Shown here piece by piece: positions 8,286 to 16,298 of a stretch of 29,143 nucleotides of DNA. The position numbers and the translations under genes are program-made. The DNA is from a virus, in IMG/VR virus record IMGVR_UViG_3300010430_000361, positions 1 through 29,143 of that record. The stretch is one strand, 5' to 3'. Numbering within the stretch: position 1 is the first letter of the stretch; each line of letters begins with the position of its first letter. The notes beneath the pieces are model-generated. The model did no database searches. It had not been told where the DNA came from and saw only the letters and a program-made list of their open reading frames with translations.

Positions 8286-11200
8286 CCACTCAACGCGACG
8301 CACTCCAGCAGTTAGCAGACCGGTTAGTACCCGGTACGAAGGTGCGCGACCCGCAACTATTCGCTAATTTCTTGCGAACTCAGACTACGGAGTTCCAGCA
8401 GTTGCAAGCCGATGCCCAGCAAGGGAATCAATCTGGTGGCGCATCTCTTTTTGACCAGACACTTGGCAGGGCAATAGGTGCAGCAGGTCGCGGAGCACGC
8501 GGTGTAGGCAGGGCGATTGGCGAACAGGCGACTCAGGGCTTTAATGCTGCTGGATCTGAACTTGGGCTTCGCGCTGGACAGGCTAGCGGGGCTTTGGATC
8601 TTGAGGCACAAGAACTCAAGATACTTGAAGGGGTTTCTGAGGCCGGTGCTGCATTCGGAACGGAGAACCTTGTTGAACCTGCGGTTCGTCCTGTGCTTGG
8701 TCGGGACAACTCGTTTAGCAGATTCGTAGAGTCATCGAACCAGAACAGGCAAGGCCAGTCGGTTATTGACTCCATTCTTCAGACCGGCCAGCGAACCGCA
8801 TTCAGGGAATCCGATCTCCCTACGGCGTACAAGATTGGCGCACAAGTTGCCTTCGACCCGCTGAATGCTGCTCCGGGTATCGGATTCACCAGCCTGCGTA
8901 ATCTAGGTATTCGATCTGCTTCACTTGGCCGGAAAGCAGCACAAGAGGCTATTGAGCAGGCAGGAAGGGGAGCGTTTGACTCTGCTGTTCAGCGAGGGCT
9001 TTCACGGTCTGCTGCGATAGAAGCGCGTAATTCTGCTGAACGGGCTGTGCGTCAGGGCGTGGGCTCCGCTGATGGTATTGCGGCGCGTGAGGCTCAAGGC
9101 CTTTCGACGCAGATAGCACCGCGAACTGCGGAACAATCTGCCGCTGATCTCGCACAACGTGCTGCTGGAGAACGGGCACTGAGACCTACGCTCAGAACTG
9201 CTGACGGCATAAGTCCATTTGGCACAGCGGATGCGCTTGATGAGGGCGTAGATGACCCTGTATTCCTTAGCTCTCTAAACTTAGGGCAGGGCAGGCTCAC
9301 CCGCTCCGAGCGGATTAAAGCCTTAGCGCGTGGGGGAGATGAGTTCGACCGGAATTTCCCAGATGATGTCGAAATATTTGCGGACAGGCTTTACAGAGAG
9401 ACAAGCGCTGATGAAGCCATGTCTATTGTCGGTCGTTCTAACGATGATGCTATGTCATCTGTCCCGACAGCGAATAGCCCGGATCTAGCTTTAGGGCAAG
9501 GCCGTAATCGGGGGGTGTTAATTGAGTTCGATACGTCGAAACTTGTAAATCCTCGCACCGGGAAGATTCGTGGTAAGCCTGAATTTAGTAAGCCGGGTTC
9601 AAGGTTCATAGCGCAAGAGTCAGGCGTTGCCGAAATAGGTCTAAGAAACGTCAGCCGCGCTGATCTGGGCAGGGGAATAGTCTCATTAACTATTGATCCA
9701 TCAGTTGCCGACCCTCGTTCAGCAAGATTGCTGACAAGAATCATTCAGAATAATCCCGGGCTGGAAGGCCAGTTCTCTCGTGAGATTTTGCCAGATGGAA
9801 GGATTAGGTTTACCCAAGCACCTCCGGTTAATACTGATCCTGCTAGGGTCGCAGGGTTAACAGTCGAGCAGCTTCGCGGCCAGAACGCAAAACTGTTCAA
9901 CAGTGTCGATCAGTCAATTAACCGCAAGGCTGCTGCTGCTGATGTGGATATTCCTGAAGCACAGGCATCCCAGATACTCGATCTTGAAACCGAGAAGATT
10001 GCTAACCGCACTCTCGAAGTAGAACGAATTACGTCGCAGATATCAGAAGACTTACGAATTGCGAATCCGGTCTCAAGGGCAGAACGGACACGCTTGATTT
10101 CAGAGGGCAGAAGCGATGCGGTTCGCCGGGCAGCGCCTGTGCTTGAGCGTGGCGAGGGCAGGCAGGCGTTCAATCAGTCACAGGCCCAACTCGCAGGGCA
10201 GGTCACGCCTGAGTTTGACGCACCGATTGTCAATGGTGCAGATATAGACACGTTGCTGAACCACATCAGAGACCTGCCAGACACTCGGTTCCTGACGAAG
10301 ATAAATACGAGGAAAGCGCTTGAGAAGTTGCTTGCTGGAACCTCGCCTGCAAGGAATGAACTCATCCTGCTGGAAAATGCGTTCGGGCGTGAGATGGTTG
10401 AGGCGTTCCTTAGCAAGTCTAAGACAGGTAGGGCAGAGGCTGCTTCTCTCATCACAGATGTGTTCGGTGTGCCGAAGACCATCCGTTCAGCTTTCGACCT
10501 TTCCGCCCCACTGAGGCAAGGGCTGTTGCTTGGACCGGCGAATCCCCGGGAGTTCAGTAGCGCATTCAGGGATATGTTCAAGGCGATCAACGCTGATGCT
10601 GCATTCAGGATGAACGACGAGATCCTGCGTGATCCTGAGATAGCGTTCCTAACAGGGCGGGGGCTGTTCATGCAGTCGGTCGAAGGCGCCGGTCCTGCGG
10701 CACTTAACCTGGGGCGTGAGGAAGCGTTCATCTCTCGCATTGCAAATAAGATCCCTGGCGTTGGGGTCTCAGAGCGCACGTTCGGAACATTCTTGAATAA
10801 ACTCAAGCATGATGTTGGCAAGAAAGCCCTGAATAATTGGCGGCGACAGGGGCTGTTGCCTGAAGGCCCGATCAATAGGGCTGATCTCACAGCAGAGCAA
10901 CTTCAACGTCTCGATTCACTGAGCCGGTTCCTGAATGTATTCACCGGCAGGGGCACGATCCCAGAACGGTTTCAGGGCTTCGCTGATGTAGCGAACGTAG
11001 CCTTCTGGTCACCGCGCCTGACTATCTCAAGGTTCGAGGCGCCGATACTTCTAGCAGACCCTAATATTAGAAGGCTCGTAGCGGTAAACATGGTTTCAAC
11101 ATTCGCCACCGGCGCGACTATTCTTGCACTTGCAGAAGCAATGATCCCCGGTGTAACGGTTGAGAAAGACCCGCGTTCATCTGACTTCGGGAAGATCCGG

Positions 11201-11725
11201 TTCGGCAGTACGAGACTGGATTTCTGGGGTGGGTTCCAAACCACAGCGCGATATCTGGCACAGATAGTTACGAACGAAACAAAGGCGGCTGGGCAGGAAG
11301 AGACCGGGTTCAATAAAGGCAACATTGGCTCATCTAGCAGAACGAGTCGCGGTAGCAGGATCCTCCGCTTCGGAAGATCGAAAGTATCGCCCGGTCTCGC
11401 AACTGTTCTCGCGAACGAACTTGGCGGAGGTACGTTCCTCGATTCATCTCTTGAGGCTCCACCAGACCGTGGCAGGCCACCAGAGATAATCGGAGAGGGT
11501 CTTAGGAATGTACCCGTCACTCCGGGCGGGCTTGAGTCAGCGCGTGAACAGGATGCGATTCTCCAATTAACCCCGCTGTTCAGCATTGAGTTGATAGATG
11601 CGATGGAGAACTACGGGCTGATTCGTGGCACTGCTCTTTCGCTGCCGACACTCTTCGGAGTCGGTACAACTACATTCAACCCGGAACTCACAGATCAAGA
11701 GTTGAGGGAGCGATCAGCATCCTAG
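8282..11725 (+). CDS. Giant internal-type virion protein, 1147 aa, with possible ART-like segment
   Basis: This is the longest gene in the window, and its position after portal-linked genes fits an internal or ejected protein of a short-tailed phage. Residues 1-330 are Ala/Arg/Gln-rich helices. Residues about 365-485 differ. LYRETS with Arg372, a conserved-looking ALGQG.NRGVLIEFDTS strand, then GSRFIAQESGVAEIGL with Glu446 and Glu451, recall the Arg ... Glu-x-Glu layout of ADP-ribosyltransferases, but the fit is suggestive only. Residues about 930-950 contain a hydrophobic stretch (STFATGATILALAEAMIPG). It is followed by DPRSSDFGKIRFGSTRLDFWGGFQ, a pattern I associate with long polyvalent phage virion proteins. 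The ATG overlaps the upstream stop (ATGA). The TAG at 11723 lies within the start region of the Com-like ORF. Confidence 0.7.
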   Translation: MTTQRDALQQLADRLVPGTKVRDPQLFANFLRTQTTEFQQLQADAQQGNQSGGASLFDQTLGRAIGAAGRGARGVGRAIGEQATQGFNAAGSELGLRAGQASGALDLEAQELKILEGVSEAGAAFGTENLVEPAVRPVLGRDNSFSRFVESSNQNRQGQSVIDSILQTGQRTAFRESDLPTAYKIGAQVAFDPLNAAPGIGFTSLRNLGIRSASLGRKAAQEAIEQAGRGAFDSAVQRGLSRSAAIEARNSAERAVRQGVGSADGIAAREAQGLSTQIAPRTAEQSAADLAQRAAGERALRPTLRTADGISPFGTADALDEGVDDPVFLSSLNLGQGRLTRSERIKALARGGDEFDRNFPDDVEIFADRLYRETSADEAMSIVGRSNDDAMSSVPTANSPDLALGQGRNRGVLIEFDTSKLVNPRTGKIRGKPEFSKPGSRFIAQESGVAEIGLRNVSRADLGRGIVSLTIDPSVADPRSARLLTRIIQNNPGLEGQFSREILPDGRIRFTQAPPVNTDPARVAGLTVEQLRGQNAKLFNSVDQSINRKAAAADVDIPEAQASQILDLETEKIANRTLEVERITSQISEDLRIANPVSRAERTRLISEGRSDAVRRAAPVLERGEGRQAFNQSQAQLAGQVTPEFDAPIVNGADIDTLLNHIRDLPDTRFLTKINTRKALEKLLAGTSPARNELILLENAFGREMVEAFLSKSKTGRAEAASLITDVFGVPKTIRSAFDLSAPLRQGLLLGPANPREFSSAFRDMFKAINADAAFRMNDEILRDPEIAFLTGRGLFMQSVEGAGPAALNLGREEAFISRIANKIPGVGVSERTFGTFLNKLKHDVGKKALNNWRRQGLLPEGPINRADLTAEQLQRLDSLSRFLNVFTGRGTIPERFQGFADVANVAFWSPRLTISRFEAPILLADPNIRRLVAVNMVSTFATGATILALAEAMIPGVTVEKDPRSSDFGKIRFGSTRLDFWGGFQTTARYLAQIVTNETKAAGQEETGFNKGNIGSSSRTSRGSRILRFGRSKVSPGLATVLANELGGGTFLDSSLEAPPDRGRPPEIIGEGLRNVPVTPGGLESAREQDAILQLTPLFSIELIDAMENYGLIRGTALSLPTLFGVGTTTFNPELTDQELRERSAS

Positions 11726-11913
11726 AACTGCACTGCCAGAGATGCCGCAAACTACTGATGAAGTCCGCTTCATTCAGTTACAGCCATGCGAATGATTCCA
11801 TTGATGGGGAGCAGGAAGTTCGATGTGGCCGGTGCTCGCACAGCAACTGGTTCTTGGACCGTAGACTGAAAAATAGTGTAGAGTTTGTCCTGATGGAGTC
11901 TTCGACTCCCTAA
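11719..11913 (+). CDS. Com-like zinc-finger protein, ~61-64 aa, non-ATG start
   Basis: An open frame ending at TAA 11911-11913 encodes LELHCQRCRKLLMKS...VRCGRCSHSNWFLDRRL. The two CxxC pairs are spaced as in Com, the small zinc-binding translational activator of phage Mu (LxCxxCxKLL ... xRCxRC). The conserved part begins upstream of any ATG. A strong GAGGGAG ribosome-binding site at 11704-11710 is followed by ATC at 11719 and CTG at 11728; one of these, or re-initiation from the overlapping stop TAG at 11723-11725, must be used. The ATG at 11758 would remove the first CxxC. No mom-like DNA-modification gene, the known Com target, is visible nearby. By family it may bind mRNA, and the capsid operon begins just downstream. 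Family similarity is clear by eye; function and start are inferred. Confidence 0.6.
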   Translation: MLELHCQRCRKLLMKSASFSYSHANDSIDGEQEVRCGRCSHSNWFLDRRLKNSVEFVLMESSTP

Positions 11914-11940
11914 CTGAATAGGACTCAAGAGGCCGCAAGA

Positions 11941-11974
11941 GCCCGTTACCAGACCAACTGGTGCGGGCTTTTTT
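11941..11974 (+). terminator. Intrinsic (rho-independent) terminator before the capsid operon
   Basis: GCCCG (11941-11945) pairs with CGGGC (11964-11968), and inside it ACCAG (11948-11952) pairs with CTGGT (11958-11962) around a 5-base loop. Six T residues follow at 11969-11974. It separates the packaging and ejection genes from the scaffold gene at 12002. A second small hairpin (GGAGTC..GACTCC, about 11895-11909) lies at the end of the preceding ORF. Confidence 0.85.
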
Positions 11975-12001
11975 GTTGTCAATTTATTCGGAGAATATGA
12001 A

Positions 12002-12898
12002 ATGGTAACTCAGCCGCAGGAAACGTCTTCGGAGAATCTTTCGCAAGGTATCCCTGACCTTCAAGACGAGCCCACAATCGTTGACGATACATCCCCTGAA
12101 CAGATTGAGTTGGAACGCCAACTCGACATTGAAGCGGGTGTTGAAGTCGCGGAGCAGGAGCCGGTAACGCCGGAGCCTGAGCCAGAGAGTGAGCCCGCTG
12201 GAGTCCAGGAAGAACCAGTAGCGGGAGCCCAACCGGAGCCCGAACCACAAGCAGAGCCAGAAGTGCAGCAACCTCGCGTTTACACGCCAGAGGAAGTTGC
12301 CAAGATGCAGTCCGCTTACGACCGGCAAATTGCCGAGCAGCAGCGGATTACACAAGAGGCGCAAGACCAACTCTCAGCGCGCCAGATGGAAGTGGATATC
12401 GAAGCCACTATCCGAAGGCAGGAAGCGCAGCTTGCTCAAGAAGTAGGCGCAGAGAGAGCATCCCAGATTGCCCGAGACCCTCAGAACGTTGCCCTTATTC
12501 GTACTGCACAGGAATCCCAGCAGAAGGCCGCAAGGCTGGAAGCTCAGATCACTGAGCAGAACGCGAATGCAGAGCGACAGGCTCAGGCGATGTGGGCGCA
12601 ACAGCTTCAGCGAGAGCATGAACTTTCACAAGAAGATGCTGTCGCCCTGATGGAGATACCAACTCCGCAGGGAATGCAAGCATGGGCTGAACGCCTCTCA
12701 ACTAAAACAGCAACAACTAAGGCGGCTCTTCAGAAGAAGGTTCCGCCAGAAAAGCCCGAGACACTCCCCTCTAATGGCCGTTCAGACGGTGCAGGCTCAG
12801 AGACGGAACAGCAAGCACTTGACCGCATCAATAGCTTGCCCGCATCTGACTGGTCAGCAAAGGACATGGAGTTCATGCGAACGGGCAGATTGAGGTAA
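12002..12898 (+). CDS. Scaffold (head assembly) protein, 298 aa
   Basis: A transient inner scaffold guides shell assembly of the major capsid protein, which is the next gene 7 bases downstream. The first 100 residues are acidic and Pro/Glu-rich (repeated PEPEPE-type runs). Residues about 95-215 are a long Gln/Glu/Ala/Arg-rich helix with heptad character, likely a coiled coil. The C-terminus is a short basic and aromatic segment (DWSAKDMEFMRTGRLR), where scaffolds normally bind the capsid protein. There are no cysteines. GGAG precedes the ATG at 12002; an ATG at 11997 runs into a stop after three codons and is excluded. The gene follows an intrinsic terminator, so the capsid operon probably has its own promoter, although I could not define one. 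Confidence 0.75.
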   Translation: MVTQPQETSSENLSQGIPDLQDEPTIVDDTSPEQIELERQLDIEAGVEVAEQEPVTPEPEPESEPAGVQEEPVAGAQPEPEPQAEPEVQQPRVYTPEEVAKMQSAYDRQIAEQQRITQEAQDQLSARQMEVDIEATIRRQEAQLAQEVGAERASQIARDPQNVALIRTAQESQQKAARLEAQITEQNANAERQAQAMWAQQLQREHELSQEDAVALMEIPTPQGMQAWAERLSTKTATTKAALQKKVPPEKPETLPSNGRSDGAGSETEQQALDRINSLPASDWSAKDMEFMRTGRLR

Positions 12899-12905
12899 TA
12901 ATCAG

Positions 12906-13805
12906 ATGGCTGAAACGAGCCTGACTACCGGCCTCACGAATGCGCGAAACACCATCGTGCGTGAGGCGCGGTTTACACAGGAAGCAAACACTCCTTCCTG
13001 GCAGTTGATTGAAAAGGTTCAGCTTCCTCGTGGAGCGGGAACCGTGAGGATGCCGAAGGTTGGATCTTTCGAGATTTCTGACCTGACCGATGGCGTTGAC
13101 ATGACGGATGAGCAGTCGATCAACATGACGAATGTTGACCTGGCTGCAACTGAGCGTGGCGCAAAGATCGTCATCACTGACAAGGCTGCTCGTGAGAACG
13201 GTACAACCGACCTCTTCCGTCTCGTCGGCAAGCAGTTCGGTGATGCTGGTGCTCGCAAGCGAGACCGAGACGTTCAGGCTCTTTACGCAGGGCTCAACGG
13301 CGGTGTCGCATTCGGTGAGTCATCCGCGACTCTCTCCCTCGGAAACTTCGCCGCAACGATTGCGAAGGCTATGGGTGGGAATGCAGGCGCAACTGACTCA
13401 ACCGGTGGCGAGCCATTCGACCCTGACTACGCTGTCCACCACCCGCACGCTGTGTTCAACGTAACGCAGAGCGCTACTGCGATTGGCAACAACACGCAGA
13501 AGGTGAACGACAGGCGTGAGGAAGCGATGCTCAGTCGTTTCTTCAGCATCAACTTCAACGGTGTTGACCTCTTCCAGTCCAAGAACATCTTCGTGGACTC
13601 ATCAGGTGACGCTGTTGGCGTGCTCGCAGAACGTGGAGCGATGGTCGGCTTGACCTCGCTCGAATGGACCACTGAACGGCAGCGTGACGCTTCCGCTCGT
13701 GGAACAGAAGTGAACTTCGTGTCTGACTACGGTGTGTTCGAGTTAGATGACACACGCGGCGCCCCACTGCTCTTCGCAGCCGACGCTCCATCAGACACGG
13801 CCTAG
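12906..13805 (+). CDS. Major capsid protein, 299 aa
   Basis: The position directly after the scaffold, the size and the composition point to the shell subunit. It is a mixed alpha/beta protein: an N-terminal arm, QLPRGAGTVRMPKVG (about residues 38-52), alternating strands, then helix GKQFGDAGARKRDRDVQALYAGLNGG (about 107-132) resembling the HK97 spine helix. The final beta-rich part ends in DTRGAPLLFAADAPSDTA. There are no cysteines. Codon use differs from earlier genes, with more GAC/AAC/ATC and less variety, as expected for high expression. The ribosome-binding site is GAGGT in the end of the scaffold gene. The HK97-fold assignment is inferred, not motif-proven. The stop is TAG followed closely by TAA. 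Confidence 0.82.
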   Translation: MAETSLTTGLTNARNTIVREARFTQEANTPSWQLIEKVQLPRGAGTVRMPKVGSFEISDLTDGVDMTDEQSINMTNVDLAATERGAKIVITDKAARENGTTDLFRLVGKQFGDAGARKRDRDVQALYAGLNGGVAFGESSATLSLGNFAATIAKAMGGNAGATDSTGGEPFDPDYAVHHPHAVFNVTQSATAIGNNTQKVNDRREEAMLSRFFSINFNGVDLFQSKNIFVDSSGDAVGVLAERGAMVGLTSLEWTTERQRDASARGTEVNFVSDYGVFELDDTRGAPLLFAADAPSDTA

Positions 13806-13806
13806 T

Positions 13807-13815
13807 AAGGACTCA
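13807..13815 (+). promoter_or_regulatory. Extended ribosome-binding motif AAGGACTCA
   Basis: AAGGACTCA lies 3 bases before the ATG at 13819. The AAGGA core is Shine-Dalgarno-like. The following CTCA is conserved at several other starts in this window although it is not complementary to the usual 16S rRNA end. Confidence 0.6.
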
Positions 13816-13818
13816 GCA

Positions 13819-14412
13819 ATGGTTACGGCACTACCTAGAGAATCTCGTCCCGCTCTTAATTCAAGGGGTTATTCACGCTCTGGCGTTGAACTCACTGAAG
13901 GCTGGGTGGATCACGCGGTTCCTCTTTTCACGCACAAGCAGATCACTGACAGGGCTCCGGGTGAACACGCCTTCGATGCGAGGGTGCAGGACCCGAAGAA
14001 CCTGAGTACAGCGGAAGCTGACTACATCGCCCGCAAGGGCGCTCAGGGTTTCTTTGCGTGGAAGCCGGATACATGCATGGACCACGAGTTCACATCAATC
14101 GAGATCGTTGCTCGCAAGGGTGGCGGGACGATACAGACTCGTGGAGAGCAGGTATTCGGGTGCAAGTGGTGTCGTGGCCGACAAAATAATGGGTTGCAGG
14201 GGGAGGCGGAGTCACCATCTAAACCAGCGGCAGAGTCCGTCGCTGAGGTTGAGCCCGCTCCCCCAGCAATCACCACAGAGCAATCTGTGAGTGATGCGGT
14301 GGCATGTACGGTATGCGGAGACGTTATGAGTAGCGTTTCTAAATCCGGCAGGCCACGCACTAAAAACCAACAGCTTCACGGTTTGAAGCTACACATGAAG
14401 AAGCACCAGTAG
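13819..14412 (+). CDS. Zinc-finger protein of the capsid operon, 197 aa
   Basis: The ATG at 13819 is chosen because it follows the AAGGACTCA motif; the open frame extends upstream into the capsid gene but without a ribosome-binding site. Two potential metal sites are visible. One could use Cys86/His89 with Cys115/Cys118 (TCMDH ... GCKWCRG). The other, at the C-terminus, is a C2H2-like finger: Cys163 and Cys166 (CTVCGDV) with His192 and His196 (LHMKKH). A Pro/Glu/Ala-rich linker (about residues 130-155) joins them. The N-terminal half (VPLFTHKQITDRAPGEHAFDARV) is unfamiliar. Between capsid and decoration genes one expects a minor head or completion protein. A nucleic-acid-binding regulator is the alternative suggested by the fingers. 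Confidence 0.65.
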   Translation: MVTALPRESRPALNSRGYSRSGVELTEGWVDHAVPLFTHKQITDRAPGEHAFDARVQDPKNLSTAEADYIARKGAQGFFAWKPDTCMDHEFTSIEIVARKGGGTIQTRGEQVFGCKWCRGRQNNGLQGEAESPSKPAAESVAEVEPAPPAITTEQSVSDAVACTVCGDVMSSVSKSGRPRTKNQQLHGLKLHMKKHQ

Positions 14413-14473
14413 AGATAAATGCCTGCTGGTACTTACCGGGCAACACCGGTGAGTGCTTCTAGAAAGAAAAACA

Positions 14474-15226
14474 TTGAGTTTCCCAACTACAGTTGGCCTG
14501 TCTTACGGGCAGGAAAAGCAGACCTCCACCGCTAAGAGGATGGCTCTTGGCACACGTGGAGTTCTGCCTGATGGCCGTGTGTTTTACTACGCACAGGCTG
14601 GCGCTGCCGCACTTGTTGCTGGCGCCTGTGTCCAGACGAAGGTTGCTCACGGAGCATCCGTTCACCACGCAGGCCTCGCTGTTGTTAACGCAACGGCAAC
14701 CGGCGTGAACACCCTGTCGATCACGGTTGTGACGACCAACGCCACGCGTGACCAGTACGCGGACGGCTACGTTGTTGTTGACACCTCACCTGGTCAGCAG
14801 ATGTGGAAGGTTCAGTCTCACCCTGCGATTGCCTCGGCAGCGACAGGCAAGTTCACCTTCTACCCGGATGACGTTGTTGTTGACGCTTTGACTTCTGGAA
14901 CAACGGTTGTTGGTCTGCGGGAGAACCCGTATGCATCCACCATCGTTGCCCCAACCACTGCAACCGGTCTCGTTGTTGGTGTGCCACAGGTAGCTGTGGC
15001 CGCTGGCTCGTTCTTCTGGGCGCAGACCTACGGACCAGGCATGGTCAACGCTGACACCGCTCCTGTAGCGGGACAGCCTGTTGTCTCTCCTGGTGGCACA
15101 GCAGGACACGTTCTTGCTGCAACGACCGCCACAGCCCTCGAACTTTCCCAGCCGATTGGGATCGCTCAGACCGGCGCAGGCGGCGCGGACGACTACGCCT
15201 ACATCTTCCTGACCATTCGGGCTTAA
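14474..15226 (+). CDS. Capsid decoration-type protein, 250 aa
   Basis: I choose TTG 14474 so that the protein begins (M)SFPTTVGLSYGQEKQ. Such a start suits capsid-stabilising proteins I know from marine phages, with a short arm before a LGTRGVLPDGRVFYYAQAG strand pair (residues about 23-43 here). The body is repeated Val/Thr/Ala beta strands without cysteines, ending in YAYIFLTIRA. Such proteins clamp the outside of the capsid. GTG at 14453 would add seven residues but has no better ribosome-binding site. ATG at 14540 would cut into the conserved strand. Codon use is as uniform as in the capsid gene, suggesting high expression. An intrinsic terminator follows 26 bases after the stop, closing the capsid operon. 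Confidence 0.7.
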   Translation: MSFPTTVGLSYGQEKQTSTAKRMALGTRGVLPDGRVFYYAQAGAAALVAGACVQTKVAHGASVHHAGLAVVNATATGVNTLSITVVTTNATRDQYADGYVVVDTSPGQQMWKVQSHPAIASAATGKFTFYPDDVVVDALTSGTTVVGLRENPYASTIVAPTTATGLVVGVPQVAVAAGSFFWAQTYGPGMVNADTAPVAGQPVVSPGGTAGHVLAATTATALELSQPIGIAQTGAGGADDYAYIFLTIRA

Positions 15227-15252
15227 CCGAAACAGAAATGATGTAACATTGG

Positions 15253-15280
15253 GGCGGGCCTGAAAGGGCTCGCCTCTTTT
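15253..15280 (+). terminator. Intrinsic terminator after the capsid operon
   Basis: GGCGGGCC (15253-15260) pairs with GGCTCGCC (15267-15274; one G-U) around TGAAAG, followed by TCTTTTGTTGT. The same TTTTGTTGT tail follows the terminator at 11941-11974, so both look like one terminator style. It separates abundant capsid proteins from the sugar cassette. Confidence 0.8.
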
Positions 15281-15286
15281 GTTGTA

Positions 15287-15295
15287 AAGGACTCT
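15287..15295 (+). promoter_or_regulatory. Extended ribosome-binding motif AAGGACTCT
   Basis: AAGGACTCT, one base off the consensus AAGGACTCA, lies 1 base before the ATG at 15297 and immediately after the terminator. Confidence 0.55.
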
Positions 15296-15296
15296 A

Positions 15297-16148
15297 ATGA
15301 CACGAGAAGTATGTATCTCTGGATTCGCCAGCCTTTCTCGGGACTGGGCAAACGAACTCCCTGAATCGGTTGAAGTCTGGGCTATGAACGAAGCCCACTA
15401 CTACCTGAGACGACCGGCTTCCCGCTGGTTCCAACTCCACCCTCGCAACTGGCGTGCAACGGCTCCCGGCATCAAGGCATATTCCGCACTCGCATTCTGC
15501 GACACCTGTGGATGGGGAGAGAACGGACGCGCTGACCTTCAGCCCCAGATTGATGAGGTCAACCGCAAGGCGCAGGCGCACGCAGACAAGTACCCCGACC
15601 ACGATGTTGAAGCAGGCACAGTGCGTGTTCGCAAGAACGGCTACGGGCGCACTCCGAACCACCTGAAATGGCTCAAGAGGTGCGGTATCCCGGTCTACCA
15701 GATGAAGGTGGATGAGCGCATACCAACCTCAACGCTGTACCCATATGACGAGATCGTTGAGAGGTACGGCCATGCGTGGATTACGAATGTTAAGCGACCG
15801 TACCTCACCTCTTCCGCAGCGTTCATGCTTGCGCTGGCGCTGTACGAGCACGACAACGGCGACACGATTGACAGGCTGTACCTTGCCGGTGTGGAACTGG
15901 CGATTGGCACAGAGTATTTCGATCAGCGCCCGTGCGTTGAATACTGGATAGGGCGGCTGGAGCAGGCCGGTATCGAGTACGTGCCTTCCCCTTACGGCCA
16001 GTCCATTCTCAACGGCCCGATATATGCTGTTGAACATTCCTCGCCGCTGGATCCTAAATCTATGGGAGAGGCCGTTGGGATCCCCGGCCAGCCGATGCCA
16101 GTAGTTTCAGTAACGGAAGATGAGGACGGCAATGCTGTGGGTTTTTAG
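15297..16148 (+). CDS. Putative sugar-transfer protein, paralog A of the nonulosonate cassette, 283 aa
   Basis: This protein and the one at 19341 are clear paralogs and flank the NeuB/NeuA/FkbM genes. Shared motifs are SVEVWAMNEAH (about residues 22-32), WFQLHP (44-49), a SSAAFMLALALYE helix, IDRLYLAGVEL, then EYFDQRPCVEYWIGRLEQAG (Cys213) and a final SILNGPIYA. The start (REVCISGFA) resembles a Rossmann-type first strand. The overall pattern of a strand-helix core, a YGVDL-like strand and a C-terminal S-L/I-L motif recalls DUF115/Maf-type glycosyltransferases, which move nonulosonic acids onto flagellin. I cannot prove this homology by eye. There is no signal peptide, so it acts in the cytoplasm. 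An insert at about residues 60-120 with two Cys (CDTC) is absent from the other paralog. Transferase function is inferred from context. Confidence 0.65.
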   Translation: MTREVCISGFASLSRDWANELPESVEVWAMNEAHYYLRRPASRWFQLHPRNWRATAPGIKAYSALAFCDTCGWGENGRADLQPQIDEVNRKAQAHADKYPDHDVEAGTVRVRKNGYGRTPNHLKWLKRCGIPVYQMKVDERIPTSTLYPYDEIVERYGHAWITNVKRPYLTSSAAFMLALALYEHDNGDTIDRLYLAGVELAIGTEYFDQRPCVEYWIGRLEQAGIEYVPSPYGQSILNGPIYAVEHSSPLDPKSMGEAVGIPGQPMPVVSVTEDEDGNAVGF

Positions 16149-16296
16149 ACGGTTCTTCATGTGCAGCGGGGAAGGCCAGCAGGCCCACAACGGATTCATC
16201 TCGATGCACGATACAGGGTTCATGGGCTCCTGCCCTACCTGTGGTAAAGTACGGGCATGTGACGGTTACTCGATCATGCTTCCCCACAGGAAATAG
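16132..16296 (+). CDS. Small Cys/His protein (zinc-ribbon type), 54 aa
   Basis: An ATG at 16132 with a good GAGGA site 5 bases upstream opens a 54-codon frame overlapping the end of the preceding gene by 17 bases. The product has Cys11, a CPTC knuckle (Cys34/Cys37), Cys43 and His19/His26, enough for one zinc site, plus an aromatic and basic N-terminus (WVFRRFF). A further gene begins 3 bases after its stop with another clear ribosome-binding site. The dense packing, the CxxC motif and the ribosome-binding site support a real gene. Its function is unknown. Confidence 0.5.
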   Translation: MLWVFRRFFMCSGEGQQAHNGFISMHDTGFMGSCPTCGKVRACDGYSIMLPHRK

Positions 16297-16298
16297 AT

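Noticed and set aside
11868-11885. Promoter-like TAGTGTAGAGTTT near the end of the Com-like ORF
   Set aside because: It lies inside coding sequence, lacks a -35 partner, and the match to a -10 box is weak; a transcript from it would run straight into the terminator at 11941.
11719-12001. Mu-type mom DNA-modification gene next to the Com-like ORF
   Set aside because: The following gene is a clear scaffold-type protein and nothing resembling an acetyltransferase-like Mom lies nearby.
14419-14535. 38-codon ORF upstream of the decoration gene
   Set aside because: It has only a weak AGAG site and overlaps the decoration protein's N-terminus in another frame. No motif is visible; kept out as probably chance.
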